The notes beneath the pieces were generated by a model. That model ran no database searches. It saw nothing but the letters and a program-made list of their open reading frames with translations, and had not been told where the DNA came from. A stretch of DNA of 10,597 nt from CADEFX01 sp050260355 (lineage in GTDB: Bacteria; Pseudomonadota; Alphaproteobacteria; Rhizobiales; Hyphomicrobiaceae): assembly GCA_050260355.1 (NCBI GenBank), contig JBLNBZ010000018.1, positions 1 to 10,597 on the forward strand. The letters run 5' to 3'. Below, in pieces: positions 1-6,171 of the stretch. The stretch's first letter is position 1, and each line of letters opens with the position of its first letter. Both the position numbers and the translations under genes were made by a program.

Positions 1-1
1 G

Positions 2-106
2 GTGGACCTGATCTCGCCGATCGCGATGGAGGAGAAGGTTCGCTTTGCCATCCGCGAGGGCGGCCGCACCGTCGGTGCCGGCGTCGTGACCAAGATCATC
101 GAGTAG
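2..106 (+). CDS. tuf: Elongation factor Tu, C-terminal end (partial, cut by left edge)
   Basis: Only the last 34 codons are inside the window, read in frame from base 2 to the TAG at 104-106. The residues include the signature EF-Tu ending: PIAMEE, then RFAIREGGRTVGAG, then a VTKIIE finish. This is the end of domain 3, the beta-barrel that contacts aminoacyl-tRNA and EF-Ts. EF-Tu is the cytosolic GTPase that delivers aminoacyl-tRNA to the ribosomal A site. Its position directly before rpsJ is the usual str operon (rpsL-rpsG-fusA-tuf) to S10 operon junction. The GTPase domain is outside the window, so integrity of the whole gene cannot be judged. Many proteobacteria carry two tuf copies, and which one this is cannot be told beyond its context. 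Confidence 0.96.
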   Translation: MDLISPIAMEEKVRFAIREGGRTVGAGVVTKIIE

Positions 107-113
107 GGTTCCT

Positions 114-148
114 GGGAAGCGCCCCAATCGGGCGCTTCCCTTCGTTTT
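114..148 (+). terminator. Intrinsic terminator-like hairpin between tuf and rpsJ (possible attenuator)
   Basis: A perfect 11-bp inverted repeat, GGGAAGCGCCC at 114-124 and GGGCGCTTCCC at 130-140, encloses a 5-base loop (CAATC) and is followed by a T-rich tail TTCGTTTT (141-148). This is the textbook form of a Rho-independent terminator and lies 7 bases after the tuf stop. The U tract is interrupted by CG, so termination may be partial. Only 12 bases separate it from the rpsJ start, too few for a promoter plus leader. Transcription of rpsJ must therefore pass through it, which fits a leaky terminator or attenuator separating str from S10 expression. Confidence 0.85.
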
Positions 149-160
149 GGTGAGCGAGAT

Positions 161-469
161 ATGAACGGTCAGAACATCCGCATCCGGCTCAAAGCCTTCG
201 ACCATCGCATACTCGATGCGTCGACGCGCGAGATCGTGAACACGGCGAAACGCACGGGTGCGGAGGTGCGGGGTCCCATTCCGCTGCCGACGCGTATCGA
301 GCGCTTCACGGTCAACCGGTCGCCGCACATCGACAAGAAGAGCCGCGAGCAGTTCGAGATGCGCACGCACAAGCGGCTGCTCGACATTGTCGATCCGACA
401 CCGCAGACCGTCGATGCGCTCATGAAGCTCGACCTCGCCGCGGGCGTCGACGTGGAGATCAAGCTCTAG
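161..469 (+). CDS. rpsJ: 30S ribosomal protein S10 (NusE)
   Basis: The gene encodes 102 residues, the normal S10 length. It contains the family blocks IRIRLKAFDHRILD at the N-terminus, GPIPLPT near residue 40, the FTVNRSPHIDKKSREQFE loop, and RTHKRLLDIVDPT near residue 70. S10 sits in the head of the 30S subunit. It also acts as NusE, pairing with NusB in rRNA transcription antitermination and bridging NusG to the leading ribosome. The start at ATG 161 matches family N-termini, but its Shine-Dalgarno is weak (GAGCGAG just upstream). It is the first gene of the S10 operon and follows a terminator-like hairpin. A 72-base gap to the annotated rplC start contains its own stem-loop. Confidence 0.98.
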   Translation: MNGQNIRIRLKAFDHRILDASTREIVNTAKRTGAEVRGPIPLPTRIERFTVNRSPHIDKKSREQFEMRTHKRLLDIVDPTPQTVDALMKLDLAAGVDVEIKL

Positions 470-477
470 AGTTCGCA

Positions 478-519
478 GGGCAGTCGCTGCGGCGGGGCCG
501 CGTGGCTGCGAGACTGCTC
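478..519 (+). promoter_or_regulatory. Stem-loop in the rpsJ-rplC gap, just upstream of the rplC ribosome binding site
   Basis: Bases 478-485 (GGGCAGTC) pair with 512-519 (GACTGCTC), 8 bp with one G-U. Inside, 489-493 (GCGGC) pair with 497-501 (GCCGC) around a GGG loop, so the whole forms a long hairpin with an internal loop. The structure ends 3 bases before the purine-rich rplC Shine-Dalgarno (AAGGAAGG, 523-530). Nothing T-rich follows, so it is not a terminator. It could modulate rplC-rplD translation or mRNA processing. No function is demonstrated, and short stems arise easily in GC-rich DNA. Confidence 0.4.
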
Positions 520-541
520 CAGAAGGAAGGGAATGCAACCG

Positions 542-1276
542 ATGCGTTCCGGTGTGATTGCGCAGAAGGTCGGAATGACCAGGGTCTTCACCGAGGTGGG
601 GGAGCACATCCCCGTCACCGTGCTGAAGCTCGACAACGTTCAAGTCATGGCTCACCGCACGAGCGAGAAGAACGGCTACACCGCGCTGCAGCTCGGCGCC
701 GGCACGCGCAAGCCGAGCCGGCTGACCAAGGCGGAGCGGGAAGGTTTTGCCCGCATCGAGATGGAGCCCAAGCGCCGCGTCGCCGAGTTTCGCGTGTCGC
801 CCGATAACCTGATCGAGGTCGGCGCCACGATCACGGCCGACCATTTCGTCAAGGGCCAGCTCGTCGACGTGACCGGGACCAGCGAGGGCAAGGGTTTCCA
901 GGGCGCCATGAAGCGCTGGAACTTCGGCGGTCTGCGCGCCACGCACGGCGTCTCCGTCACCCATCGAAGCCACGGCTCGACCGGCCAGCGGCAGGATCCG
1001 GGCAAGGTCTTCAAGGGCAAGAAGATGGCCGGCCAGATGGGCTCTGAGCGCGTCACGACGCTGAACCTCGAGGTGGTGCAGACTGATCCGGAGCGCGGGC
1101 TGATCCTGGTGCGCGGCGCCGTTCCCGGCGCCAAGGGCGGCTGGGTGCTGGTGCGCGATGCCGTCAAGAAGCAGCTCCCGAAGGACGCGCCGAGGCCCGG
1201 GGCCTTCCGCAAGAGCGCCCGCTCCGACGGCGGAGCCGGCGCCGCGCCTGCCGAGGCCAAGAAGGAGCAAGCCTGA
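542..1276 (+). CDS. rplC: 50S ribosomal protein L3
   Basis: From ATG 542 the product has 244 residues beginning MRSGVIAQKVGMTR, the standard alphaproteobacterial L3 start. An in-frame ATG at 533 would add MQP. The SD-like AAGGAAGG (523-530) could serve either: AAGGA is 5 bases from 533, AAGGG is 10 bases from 542. L3 is a primary binder of 23S rRNA and one of the first proteins in 50S assembly; its long loop reaches toward the peptidyl transferase centre. That loop is visible as HRSHGSTGQRQDPGKVFKGK; the Gln near residue 151 corresponds to the one methylated by PrmB in E. coli. After the conserved core there is a roughly 25-residue Ala/Lys/Glu-rich tail. The stop overlaps the rplD start by one base (TGATG). 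Confidence 0.97.
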   Translation: MRSGVIAQKVGMTRVFTEVGEHIPVTVLKLDNVQVMAHRTSEKNGYTALQLGAGTRKPSRLTKAEREGFARIEMEPKRRVAEFRVSPDNLIEVGATITADHFVKGQLVDVTGTSEGKGFQGAMKRWNFGGLRATHGVSVTHRSHGSTGQRQDPGKVFKGKKMAGQMGSERVTTLNLEVVQTDPERGLILVRGAVPGAKGGWVLVRDAVKKQLPKDAPRPGAFRKSARSDGGAGAAPAEAKKEQA

Positions 1277-1896
1277 TGCAGACGCAAGTCACCACGCTCG
1301 ATGCGGCAGCGGCCGGCACGCTCGAGCTCAAGGATGAGATCTTCAACCTGGAGCCGCGCACGGATCTGCTGCAGCGCATGGTCCGCTGGCAGACCTTGAA
1401 GCGGATGGCGGGCACGCATCATGCCCAGGACCGTTCCGAGGTCTCGGTCACGGGCAAGAAGATGTACAAGCAGAAGGGCACCGGCGGCGCCCGTCACGGC
1501 GACAAGTCGGCACCGCAGTTCCGTGGCGGCGGCAAGGCCTTCGGACCGAAGCCGCGGGGCCACGAGATCGGGCTGACGAAGAAGGTGCGGGCGTTGGCGC
1601 TGCGTCACGCGCTCTCGGCCAAGGTCAAGGCCGGCGAGCTGGTGATCCTCGACAAGGCTCACTCGACCGACGGCAAGACCAAGGGCCTCAAGCAGAAGTT
1701 CGAGAAGCTCGGGCTCACCAATGCGCTGTTCATCGACGGCGTGGAGTTGGAGCCGGAGTTTGCGCGCGCCGCCCGCAATATTCCCAACATCGACGTGCTG
1801 CCGGTGCAGGGTATCAACGTCTACGACATCCTGCGTCGCCGCAAGCTGGTGTTGACCAAGGCCGCCGTCGAGGCGCTGGAGGCGCGATTCAAATGA
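1276..1896 (+). CDS. rplD: 50S ribosomal protein L4
   Basis: This is a 206-residue protein, normal for L4. The conserved extended loop that lines the peptide exit tunnel is clear: KKMYKQKGTGGARHGDKSAP, then QFRGGGKAFGP (about residues 57-95), followed by KKVRALALRHALSAK. L4 binds 23S rRNA domain I. In E. coli it also represses its own operon through the S10 leader by both attenuation and translational block. Whether that happens here is unknown, although two candidate leader structures (114-148 and 478-519) lie upstream. The start ATG 1276 overlaps the rplC stop and has GAAGGAG (1261-1267) at good spacing. The stop overlaps the rplW start by 4 bases (ATGA). Confidence 0.98.
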   Translation: MQTQVTTLDAAAAGTLELKDEIFNLEPRTDLLQRMVRWQTLKRMAGTHHAQDRSEVSVTGKKMYKQKGTGGARHGDKSAPQFRGGGKAFGPKPRGHEIGLTKKVRALALRHALSAKVKAGELVILDKAHSTDGKTKGLKQKFEKLGLTNALFIDGVELEPEFARAARNIPNIDVLPVQGINVYDILRRRKLVLTKAAVEALEARFK

Positions 1897-2186
1897 GCAA
1901 GTTGAGCGCTTACGACATCATCCGCTCGCCTGTGATCACGGAGAAGGCGACGCTCGCCTCCGAGGCCAATCAGGTGATTTTCAAGGTCGCCAGCAAGGCG
2001 ACCAAGCCCGACATCAAGGCGGCGGTCGAGCAGCTGTTCAACGTCAAGGTGAGAGCGGTCAATACGCTGGTGCGCAAGGGCAAGAAGAAGGCTTTTCGCG
2101 GCATCGTCTCGCGGCTCAGCGACACCAAGAAGGCAATCGTCACGCTCGAGGAAGGCCACTCGATCGACGTGACGACGGGGCTCTAG
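1893..2186 (+). CDS. rplW: 50S ribosomal protein L23
   Basis: The product has 97 residues, typical for L23. It opens with the family pattern YDIIRSPVITEKAT and carries VIFKVASKATKPDIKAAVEQ and FNVKVRAVNTLVRKGKKK, ending in SIDVTTGL as in other alphaproteobacteria. L23 sits at the exit of the peptide tunnel and is the docking site for trigger factor and the signal recognition particle. The ATG lies in an ATGA overlap with the rplD stop, with GGAGG (1878-1882) inside the rplD coding end, so translation is probably coupled to rplD. Confidence 0.98.
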   Translation: MSKLSAYDIIRSPVITEKATLASEANQVIFKVASKATKPDIKAAVEQLFNVKVRAVNTLVRKGKKKAFRGIVSRLSDTKKAIVTLEEGHSIDVTTGL

Positions 2187-2196
2187 GAGAAGAGCG

Positions 2197-3018
2197 ATGG
2201 CACTCAAGACTTTCCGCCCGACCTCTCCCGGCCTGCGCCAGCTCGTGCTCGTCGACAAGAGCCACCTGTGGAAGGGCGATCCCATCAAGGTGCTGGTCGA
2301 AGGCAAGACGCGCACCGGCGGGCGCAACCACCATGGACGCATCACCATGCGCCACATCGGCGGAGGCCATAAGCGGGCCTACCGCATGGTGGACTTCAAG
2401 CGCCGCAAGCACGACGTGATGGCCCGCGTGGAGCGGCTCGAGTACGACCCGAACCGCACGGCGTTTCTGGCGCTGCTCAAGTACACGGATGGCGAGCTCG
2501 CCTACATCCTGGCGCCCCAGCGGCTCGCGGTCGGCGACATGGTCGTGGCGGGCGACAAGGTCGACGTGAAGCCGGGCAATGCCATGCCGCTCGCCTCGAT
2601 GCCGATCGGCACCATCGTTCACAACGTCGAGCTGAAGCAGGGGCGCGGCGGCCAGATCGCGCGCTCGGCAGGGGCTTACGTGCAACTCGTCGGCCGTGAT
2701 GCGGGCTGGGCCATTTTGAAGCTCAACTCGGGCGAGACGCGGCGCGTGCGCCAGGAGTGCTTTGCCACCGTTGGGGCGGTCTCCAATCCCGACCACGCCA
2801 ACACCTCGATCGGCAAGGCCGGCCGCACGCGCTGGATGGGCACGCGCCCAACCGTGCGCTCGATCGCGATGAACCCGGTCGATCATCCCAACGGCGGCCG
2901 CACGAAGGGCGGCAAGCACTGGGCAACGCCGTGGGGCAAGCCGACCAAGGGCTTCAAGACCAGGAAGAACAAGGCGACGGACAAGTTCATCGTCCGTCCG
3001 CGGCAGGCGAAGAAATAG
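2197..3018 (+). CDS. rplB: 50S ribosomal protein L2
   Basis: The 273-residue product equals the E. coli length. Diagnostic blocks are RNHHGRITMRHIGGGHKRAY (residues about 48-67), VERLEYDPNRTAFLAL, YILAPQRLAVGD, GGQIARSAGAYVQLVGRD, VSNPDHANTSIGKAGR and NPVDHP. L2 binds 23S rRNA and is needed for subunit association and peptidyl transferase activity; the conserved Asp229-His230 pair is present. Directly after it, the usual HPHGGGEG loop is replaced by HPNGGRTKGGKHW. The reading frame is intact and the TPWGKPTKG and DKFIV blocks follow normally. The gene starts 10 bases after rplW with TAGGAGA (2185-2191) as Shine-Dalgarno. Confidence 0.98.
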   Translation: MALKTFRPTSPGLRQLVLVDKSHLWKGDPIKVLVEGKTRTGGRNHHGRITMRHIGGGHKRAYRMVDFKRRKHDVMARVERLEYDPNRTAFLALLKYTDGELAYILAPQRLAVGDMVVAGDKVDVKPGNAMPLASMPIGTIVHNVELKQGRGGQIARSAGAYVQLVGRDAGWAILKLNSGETRRVRQECFATVGAVSNPDHANTSIGKAGRTRWMGTRPTVRSIAMNPVDHPNGGRTKGGKHWATPWGKPTKGFKTRKNKATDKFIVRPRQAKK

Positions 3019-3045
3019 CGGACTTTGATCTAGGAGCACGAGAAC

Positions 3046-3327
3046 GTGTCACGCTCAGTTTGGAAAGGTCCGTTCGTCGACGGCTATATGCTCAAGAAGG
3101 CGGAGAAGGTGCGCGCGTCGGGCCGCAACGAGATCATCCGGATCTGGTCGCGCCGCTCCACCATCCTTCCGCAGTTCGTGGGGCTGACCTTCGGCGTCTA
3201 CAACGGGCACAAGCACATCCCCGTGTCGGTCAACGAGGACATGGTCGGCCACAAGTTCGGCGAGTTCGCTCCGACACGCACGTTTCACGGCCACAGCGGC
3301 GATCGCAAAGCGGTGAGGGCGAAGTAA
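3046..3327 (+). CDS. rpsS: 30S ribosomal protein S19
   Basis: The product has 93 residues, typical S19 length, starting SRSVWKGPFVDGYML and containing IRIWSRRSTILPQFVGLTFGVYNG and VGHKFGEFAPTRTFHGH. S19 forms a complex with S13 in the 30S head and contacts tRNA and bridge B1a. The start codon is GTG at 3046, chosen because it gives the exact family N-terminus and has TAGGAG (3031-3036) 9 bases upstream. The stop TAA (3325-3327) is one base before the rplV ATG. Confidence 0.98.
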   Translation: MSRSVWKGPFVDGYMLKKAEKVRASGRNEIIRIWSRRSTILPQFVGLTFGVYNGHKHIPVSVNEDMVGHKFGEFAPTRTFHGHSGDRKAVRAK

Positions 3328-3328
3328 C

Positions 3329-3730
3329 ATGGGCAAACCCAAGCACCCGCGCACGCTCGGGGACCACGAGGCCAAGGCCGTGACGCGGAACCTGCGCGTC
3401 TCCCCGCAGAAGCTCAATCTCGTGGCCGCGCAGATCCGGGGCAAGAAGGCGAGCCAGGCGATCGCCGAGCTCGAGTTCTCGCGCAAGCGCATCGCCATCG
3501 ACGTCAGGAAGTGCGTCATGAGCGCGGTGGCAAACGCGGAGAACAATCACGGCCTCGACGTCAACGACCTGGTCGTGGCGGAGGCATGGGTCGGCAAGAA
3601 CCTGATCATGAAGCGGTTTCATGCCCGCGGCCGCGGCCGCTCGGGGCGCATCATGAAACCCTTCTCCCAGATCACCGTGGTCGTGCGCGAGGTCGCCGAG
3701 AAGGCGGCTGCAGCGAAGGAGAGTGCATAA
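3329..3730 (+). CDS. rplV: 50S ribosomal protein L22
   Basis: The gene encodes 133 residues, slightly longer than the E. coli protein (110) and in the alphaproteobacterial range. Family features are LRVSPQKLNLVAAQIRGKKASQA, the central helix VRKCVMSAVANAENNH, and the beta-hairpin KRFHARGRGRSGRIMKPFSQ, which reaches into the peptide exit tunnel near L4. L22 contacts all domains of 23S rRNA. The C-terminus has a short Ala/Lys tail. The ATG follows the rpsS stop after one base, with only a weak purine stretch (GTGAGGGCG) upstream, so coupling to rpsS translation is likely. The stop shares one base with the rpsC start. Confidence 0.97.
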   Translation: MGKPKHPRTLGDHEAKAVTRNLRVSPQKLNLVAAQIRGKKASQAIAELEFSRKRIAIDVRKCVMSAVANAENNHGLDVNDLVVAEAWVGKNLIMKRFHARGRGRSGRIMKPFSQITVVVREVAEKAAAAKESA

Positions 3731-4461
3731 TGGGTCACAAGGTCAATCCTGTCGGCCTGCGCGTCGGCATCAACCGGACCTGGAACAGCCGCTGGTTTGC
3801 CGGCCGCGCGGAGTATGGCCGCCTGTTGCACGAGGACATGGCCATCCGCGAGCACATCCTGAAGATGCAGCGGCAGGCCGGCATCTCCAAGGTCGTGATC
3901 GAGCGCCCGCACAGGAAGTGCCGCGTCACGGTCCACACGGCGCGTCCGGGCATCCTGATCGGCAAGAAGGGCACCGACATCGAGAAGCTGCGCGGGCAGC
4001 TCGCGAGGCTGACCTCGTCGGAGGTGCATCTCAACATCGTCGAGGTCAGGAAGCCCGAGATCGATGCCACGCTGGTGGCGGAGACGATCGCCCAGCAGCT
4101 CGAGCGGCGCGTTGCCTTCCGTCGCGCCATGAAGCGGGCGGTGCAGTCGGCGCTGCGGCTCGGCGCGCTCGGCATCCGCATCAACGTGTCCGGCCGGCTC
4201 GGCGGCGCCGAGATCGCGCGCATGGAGTGGTACCGCGAGGGCCGCGTGCCGCTGCACACGCTGCGGGCCGACATCGACTTCGGCTATGGGGTGGCGCGGA
4301 CTGCCTACGGCATCATCGGCGTCAAGGTCTGGATCTTCAAGGGCGAGATCATGGAGCACGACCCGATGGCCGCTGAAAGACGCGCCATGGAGGCGCAGGA
4401 AGGCGGTGGCGGCGGCCGGCGCCGAGACTCAGACCGCGAGCGCGCATCCGAGCGCGCCTAA
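3730..4461 (+). CDS. rpsC: 30S ribosomal protein S3
   Basis: From ATG 3730 the product has 243 residues and begins MGHKVNPVGLRVGI, the invariant S3 start. An open frame extends further upstream but is only rplV read out of frame. AAGGAG at 3716-3721 is an ideal Shine-Dalgarno. The KH domain shows the GXXG loop as GKKG at residues 78-81, followed by IEKLR. The C-terminal S3 domain shows GALGIRINVSGRLGGAEIAR, YREGRVPLHTLRADID and GVKVWIFKGEI. S3 lies at the mRNA entry tunnel and, with S4 and S5, contributes mRNA helicase activity. The last about 20 residues are a low-complexity Gly/Arg/Glu tail (GGGGGRRRDSDRER), likely disordered. Confidence 0.98.
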   Translation: MGHKVNPVGLRVGINRTWNSRWFAGRAEYGRLLHEDMAIREHILKMQRQAGISKVVIERPHRKCRVTVHTARPGILIGKKGTDIEKLRGQLARLTSSEVHLNIVEVRKPEIDATLVAETIAQQLERRVAFRRAMKRAVQSALRLGALGIRINVSGRLGGAEIARMEWYREGRVPLHTLRADIDFGYGVARTAYGIIGVKVWIFKGEIMEHDPMAAERRAMEAQEGGGGGRRRDSDRERASERA

Positions 4462-4487
4462 CACAGCAGTTCAAGGGCTGAACAGTC

Positions 4488-4898
4488 ATGTTGCAACCGA
4501 AACGGAGCAAGTTCCGGAAGGCCTTCAAGGGCCGCATTCACGGCCAGGCGAAGGGCGGCACGACGCTCAACTTCGGCTCGCACGGTCTGAAGGCGGTGGC
4601 AGCCGATCGCCTGACCGCCCGCCAGATCGAGGCGGCGCGGCGAGCGATCACGCGCCACATGAAGCGTGCGGGACGCGTGTGGATCCGCATCTTCCCGGAT
4701 CTGCCGGTGACGAAGAAGCCCGCCGAGGTGCGCATGGGCTCCGGCAAGGGCAGCCCCGAGCTGTGGGCCTGCCGTGTCAAGCCTGGGCGCATCATGTTCG
4801 AGATCGACGGTGTCACGGACCAGGTGGCGCGCGAGGCGCTTCTTCTGGGCGCGGCGAAGCTGCCGATCAAGACACGCGTCGTCACGCGGCTGCTGTAG
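4488..4898 (+). CDS. rplP: 50S ribosomal protein L16
   Basis: The 136-residue product matches the usual 136-138. It begins MLQPKRSKFRKAFKGR and contains RAITRHMKRAGRVWIRIFPD, KPAEVRMGSGKG and ELWACRVKPGRIMFEIDGV. The Arg at residue 82 in VRMG corresponds to E. coli Arg81, hydroxylated there by the oxygenase RoxA/YcfD; the target residue is present, but whether it is modified here is unknown. L16 is a late-assembling 50S protein that helps position A-site tRNA. The start has AAGGG at 4473-4477, and the gene lies 26 bases after rpsC. Confidence 0.98.
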   Translation: MLQPKRSKFRKAFKGRIHGQAKGGTTLNFGSHGLKAVAADRLTARQIEAARRAITRHMKRAGRVWIRIFPDLPVTKKPAEVRMGSGKGSPELWACRVKPGRIMFEIDGVTDQVAREALLLGAAKLPIKTRVVTRLL

Positions 4899-4937
4899 GC
4901 GGCGCGCGTGGCGGTTGACGAAAGCTAGAGGACGGCC

Positions 4938-5150
4938 ATGTCGGCAGTTGAGAAGTTCAGGGACCTGACGCCAGACCAGCTCGAGGACGAGCTGGCCAAG
5001 CTCAAGAAGGAGCAGTTCAACCTGCGCTTTCAGGCGGCGTCCGGCCAGCTCGAGAACACGGCACGGGTGCGTGCCGTGCGCCGGGACATCGCCCGTGTGT
5101 TGACGATCGCCCGCCAGAAGCGGGGCAGCGCGGCCGTGTCCGGTCGCTAG
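4938..5150 (+). CDS. rpmC: 50S ribosomal protein L29
   Basis: The gene encodes 70 residues. The pattern FRDLTPDQLEDELAKLKKEQFNLRFQAASGQLEN, followed by RVRAVRRDIARVLTIARQK, is the two-helix antiparallel coiled-coil hairpin of L29. L29 sits beside L23 near the tunnel exit. GAGG at 4928-4931 precedes the ATG by 6 bases. It lies between rplP and rpsQ as in E. coli. Confidence 0.97.
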   Translation: MSAVEKFRDLTPDQLEDELAKLKKEQFNLRFQAASGQLENTARVRAVRRDIARVLTIARQKRGSAAVSGR

Positions 5151-5168
5151 AGGCAAAGAGGGTAGGCA

Positions 5169-5405
5169 ATGCCGAAGCGTGTTTTGCAGGGCGTGGTGGT
5201 GTCGGACAAGAGCGACAAGACCGTCGTCGTCGAGGTCGAGCGGCGGTTCACGCATCCGCTCTTCAAGAAGACCGTGCGCCGGTCGAAGAAGTATCACGCC
5301 CATGACGAGCAGAACACGTGCAAGACGGGCGACAAGGTCTGGATCCAGGAGAGCAAGCCGATCTCCAGGACCAAGCGCTGGGTCGTGCTGAAGGACAGCG
5401 CCTAG
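5169..5405 (+). CDS. rpsQ: 30S ribosomal protein S17
   Basis: The 78-residue product is typical of alphaproteobacterial S17. It has the OB-fold signature MPKRVLQGVVVSDKSDKTVV, then RFTHPLFKKTVRRSKKYHAHDE, GDKVWIQESKPISRTKRW and VVLKD. S17 is a primary 16S rRNA binder in the 5' domain and is important early in 30S assembly. An AAGAGGGT stretch starting at 5157 is the Shine-Dalgarno. This is the last gene of the S10 block, and a 69-base gap separates it from rplN. Confidence 0.98.
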   Translation: MPKRVLQGVVVSDKSDKTVVVEVERRFTHPLFKKTVRRSKKYHAHDEQNTCKTGDKVWIQESKPISRTKRWVVLKDSA

Positions 5406-5474
5406 CGTTCATCGCAGGGCTCGAGGAATTCGACCGGGGCAAGGCCCCGATGACAAGGAACGAGGGATCGCCAG
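5406..5474 (+). other. S10/spc operon boundary gap with a small hairpin
   Basis: This 69-base non-coding stretch lies between rpsQ and rplN, the point where the S10 and spc operons separate in E. coli. It holds a 6-bp stem with a three-base loop, CGGGGC-AAG-GCCCCG (5435-5449), with no T tract after it, and the rplN Shine-Dalgarno GAGGGA (5462-5467). I find no convincing -35/-10 pair, so there is no direct sign of an internal spc promoter. Confidence 0.6.
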
Positions 5475-5843
5475 ATGATCCAGATGGAATCCAATCTCGA
5501 TGTCGCCGACAACTCCGGCGCGCGACGCGTCCAGTGCATCAAGGTGCTGGGCGGATCCAAGCGCAAGTACGCCACGATCGGCGATACCATCGTCGTCACC
5601 GTGAAGGAGGCGATCCCGCGCGGGCGCGTGAAGAAGGGCCAGGTCATGAAGGCGGTCGTGGTGCGCACGGCCAAGGGCGTGCGCCGCGCCGACGGCTCGC
5701 TGATCCGGTTCGATCGCAACGCTGCGGTGCTGATCAACCCGCAGGGCGAGCCCGTGGGCACGCGCATCTTCGGGCCTGTCACGCGCGAGCTGCGCGGCAA
5801 GAACCACATGAAGATCGTGAGCCTTGCGCCGGAGGTGCTGTGA
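5475..5843 (+). CDS. rplN: 50S ribosomal protein L14
   Basis: The 122-residue product is the canonical L14 length. It begins MIQMESNLDVADNSGARRVQ and has GGSKRKYATIGDTIVVTVKEA, KKGQVMKAVVVRT, FDRNAAVLIN, GTRIFGPVTREL and KIVSLAPEVL. L14 forms a beta-barrel that takes part in intersubunit bridges B5 and B8 and in bacteria is the docking site for the silencing factor RsfS. It is the first gene of the spc block. GAGGGA (5462-5467) precedes the ATG by about 7 bases. The stop TGA shares its last base with the rplX start. Confidence 0.98.
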   Translation: MIQMESNLDVADNSGARRVQCIKVLGGSKRKYATIGDTIVVTVKEAIPRGRVKKGQVMKAVVVRTAKGVRRADGSLIRFDRNAAVLINPQGEPVGTRIFGPVTRELRGKNHMKIVSLAPEVL

Positions 5844-6169
5844 TGCCGTCGCTCAAGGTCAAGAAGGGCGACCAGGTGATCGTGCTGGCCGGCCGTGACA
5901 AGGGCAAGCAGGGCGAGGTGATCCGCGTCATGCCCAAGGAGAACCGGGCGCTGGTCCGGGGCGTCAACATGGTGCGCCGGCACCAGAAGCAGACGGCGTC
6001 CCAGGAGAGCGGCATCGTCTCCAAGGAGGCGGCGATCCATCTGTCGAACCTGGCGCTCCAGGATCCCAAGGACGGCAAGCCGACCCGGGTCGGTTTCAAG
6101 ATCCTCGAGGACGGCAAGAAAGTTCGGTTCGCCAAGCGCTCAGGCGAAGTGATTCCCGAGAGGAAATGA
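5843..6169 (+). CDS. rplX: 50S ribosomal protein L24
   Basis: The 108-residue product has a KOW motif at the N-terminus (KKGDQVIVLAGRDKGKQGEV, about residues 7-26), then NMVRRHQKQT, the conserved ESGIVSKEAAIHLSNLAL and GKPTRVGFK. L24 is an assembly initiator that binds the 5' end of 23S rRNA and lies near the tunnel exit. The true start is ATG 5843, in a TGATG overlap with the rplN stop and preceded by GGAGG in the rplN end. A longer open frame exists upstream, but it is rplN read out of frame. The stop overlaps the first possible rplE ATG by 4 bases. Confidence 0.97.
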   Translation: MPSLKVKKGDQVIVLAGRDKGKQGEVIRVMPKENRALVRGVNMVRRHQKQTASQESGIVSKEAAIHLSNLALQDPKDGKPTRVGFKILEDGKKVRFAKRSGEVIPERK

Positions 6170-6171
6170 GC

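Noticed and set aside
676..1662. Long open frame on the minus strand (328 codons) opposite rplC and rplD
   Set aside because: It is antisense to two strongly conserved genes. Long antisense frames are expected in high-GC coding DNA, and its translation resembles no family I know.
2140..3039. Minus-strand open frame of 299 codons opposite rplB
   Set aside because: It is the complement of a fully conserved L2 gene; its product is Arg/His/Ala-rich shadow sequence without domain features.
3511..3729. Upstream extension of the rpsC frame
   Set aside because: The region is rplV coding sequence in another frame. The invariant S3 start MGHKVNP and an ideal SD place the real start at 3730.
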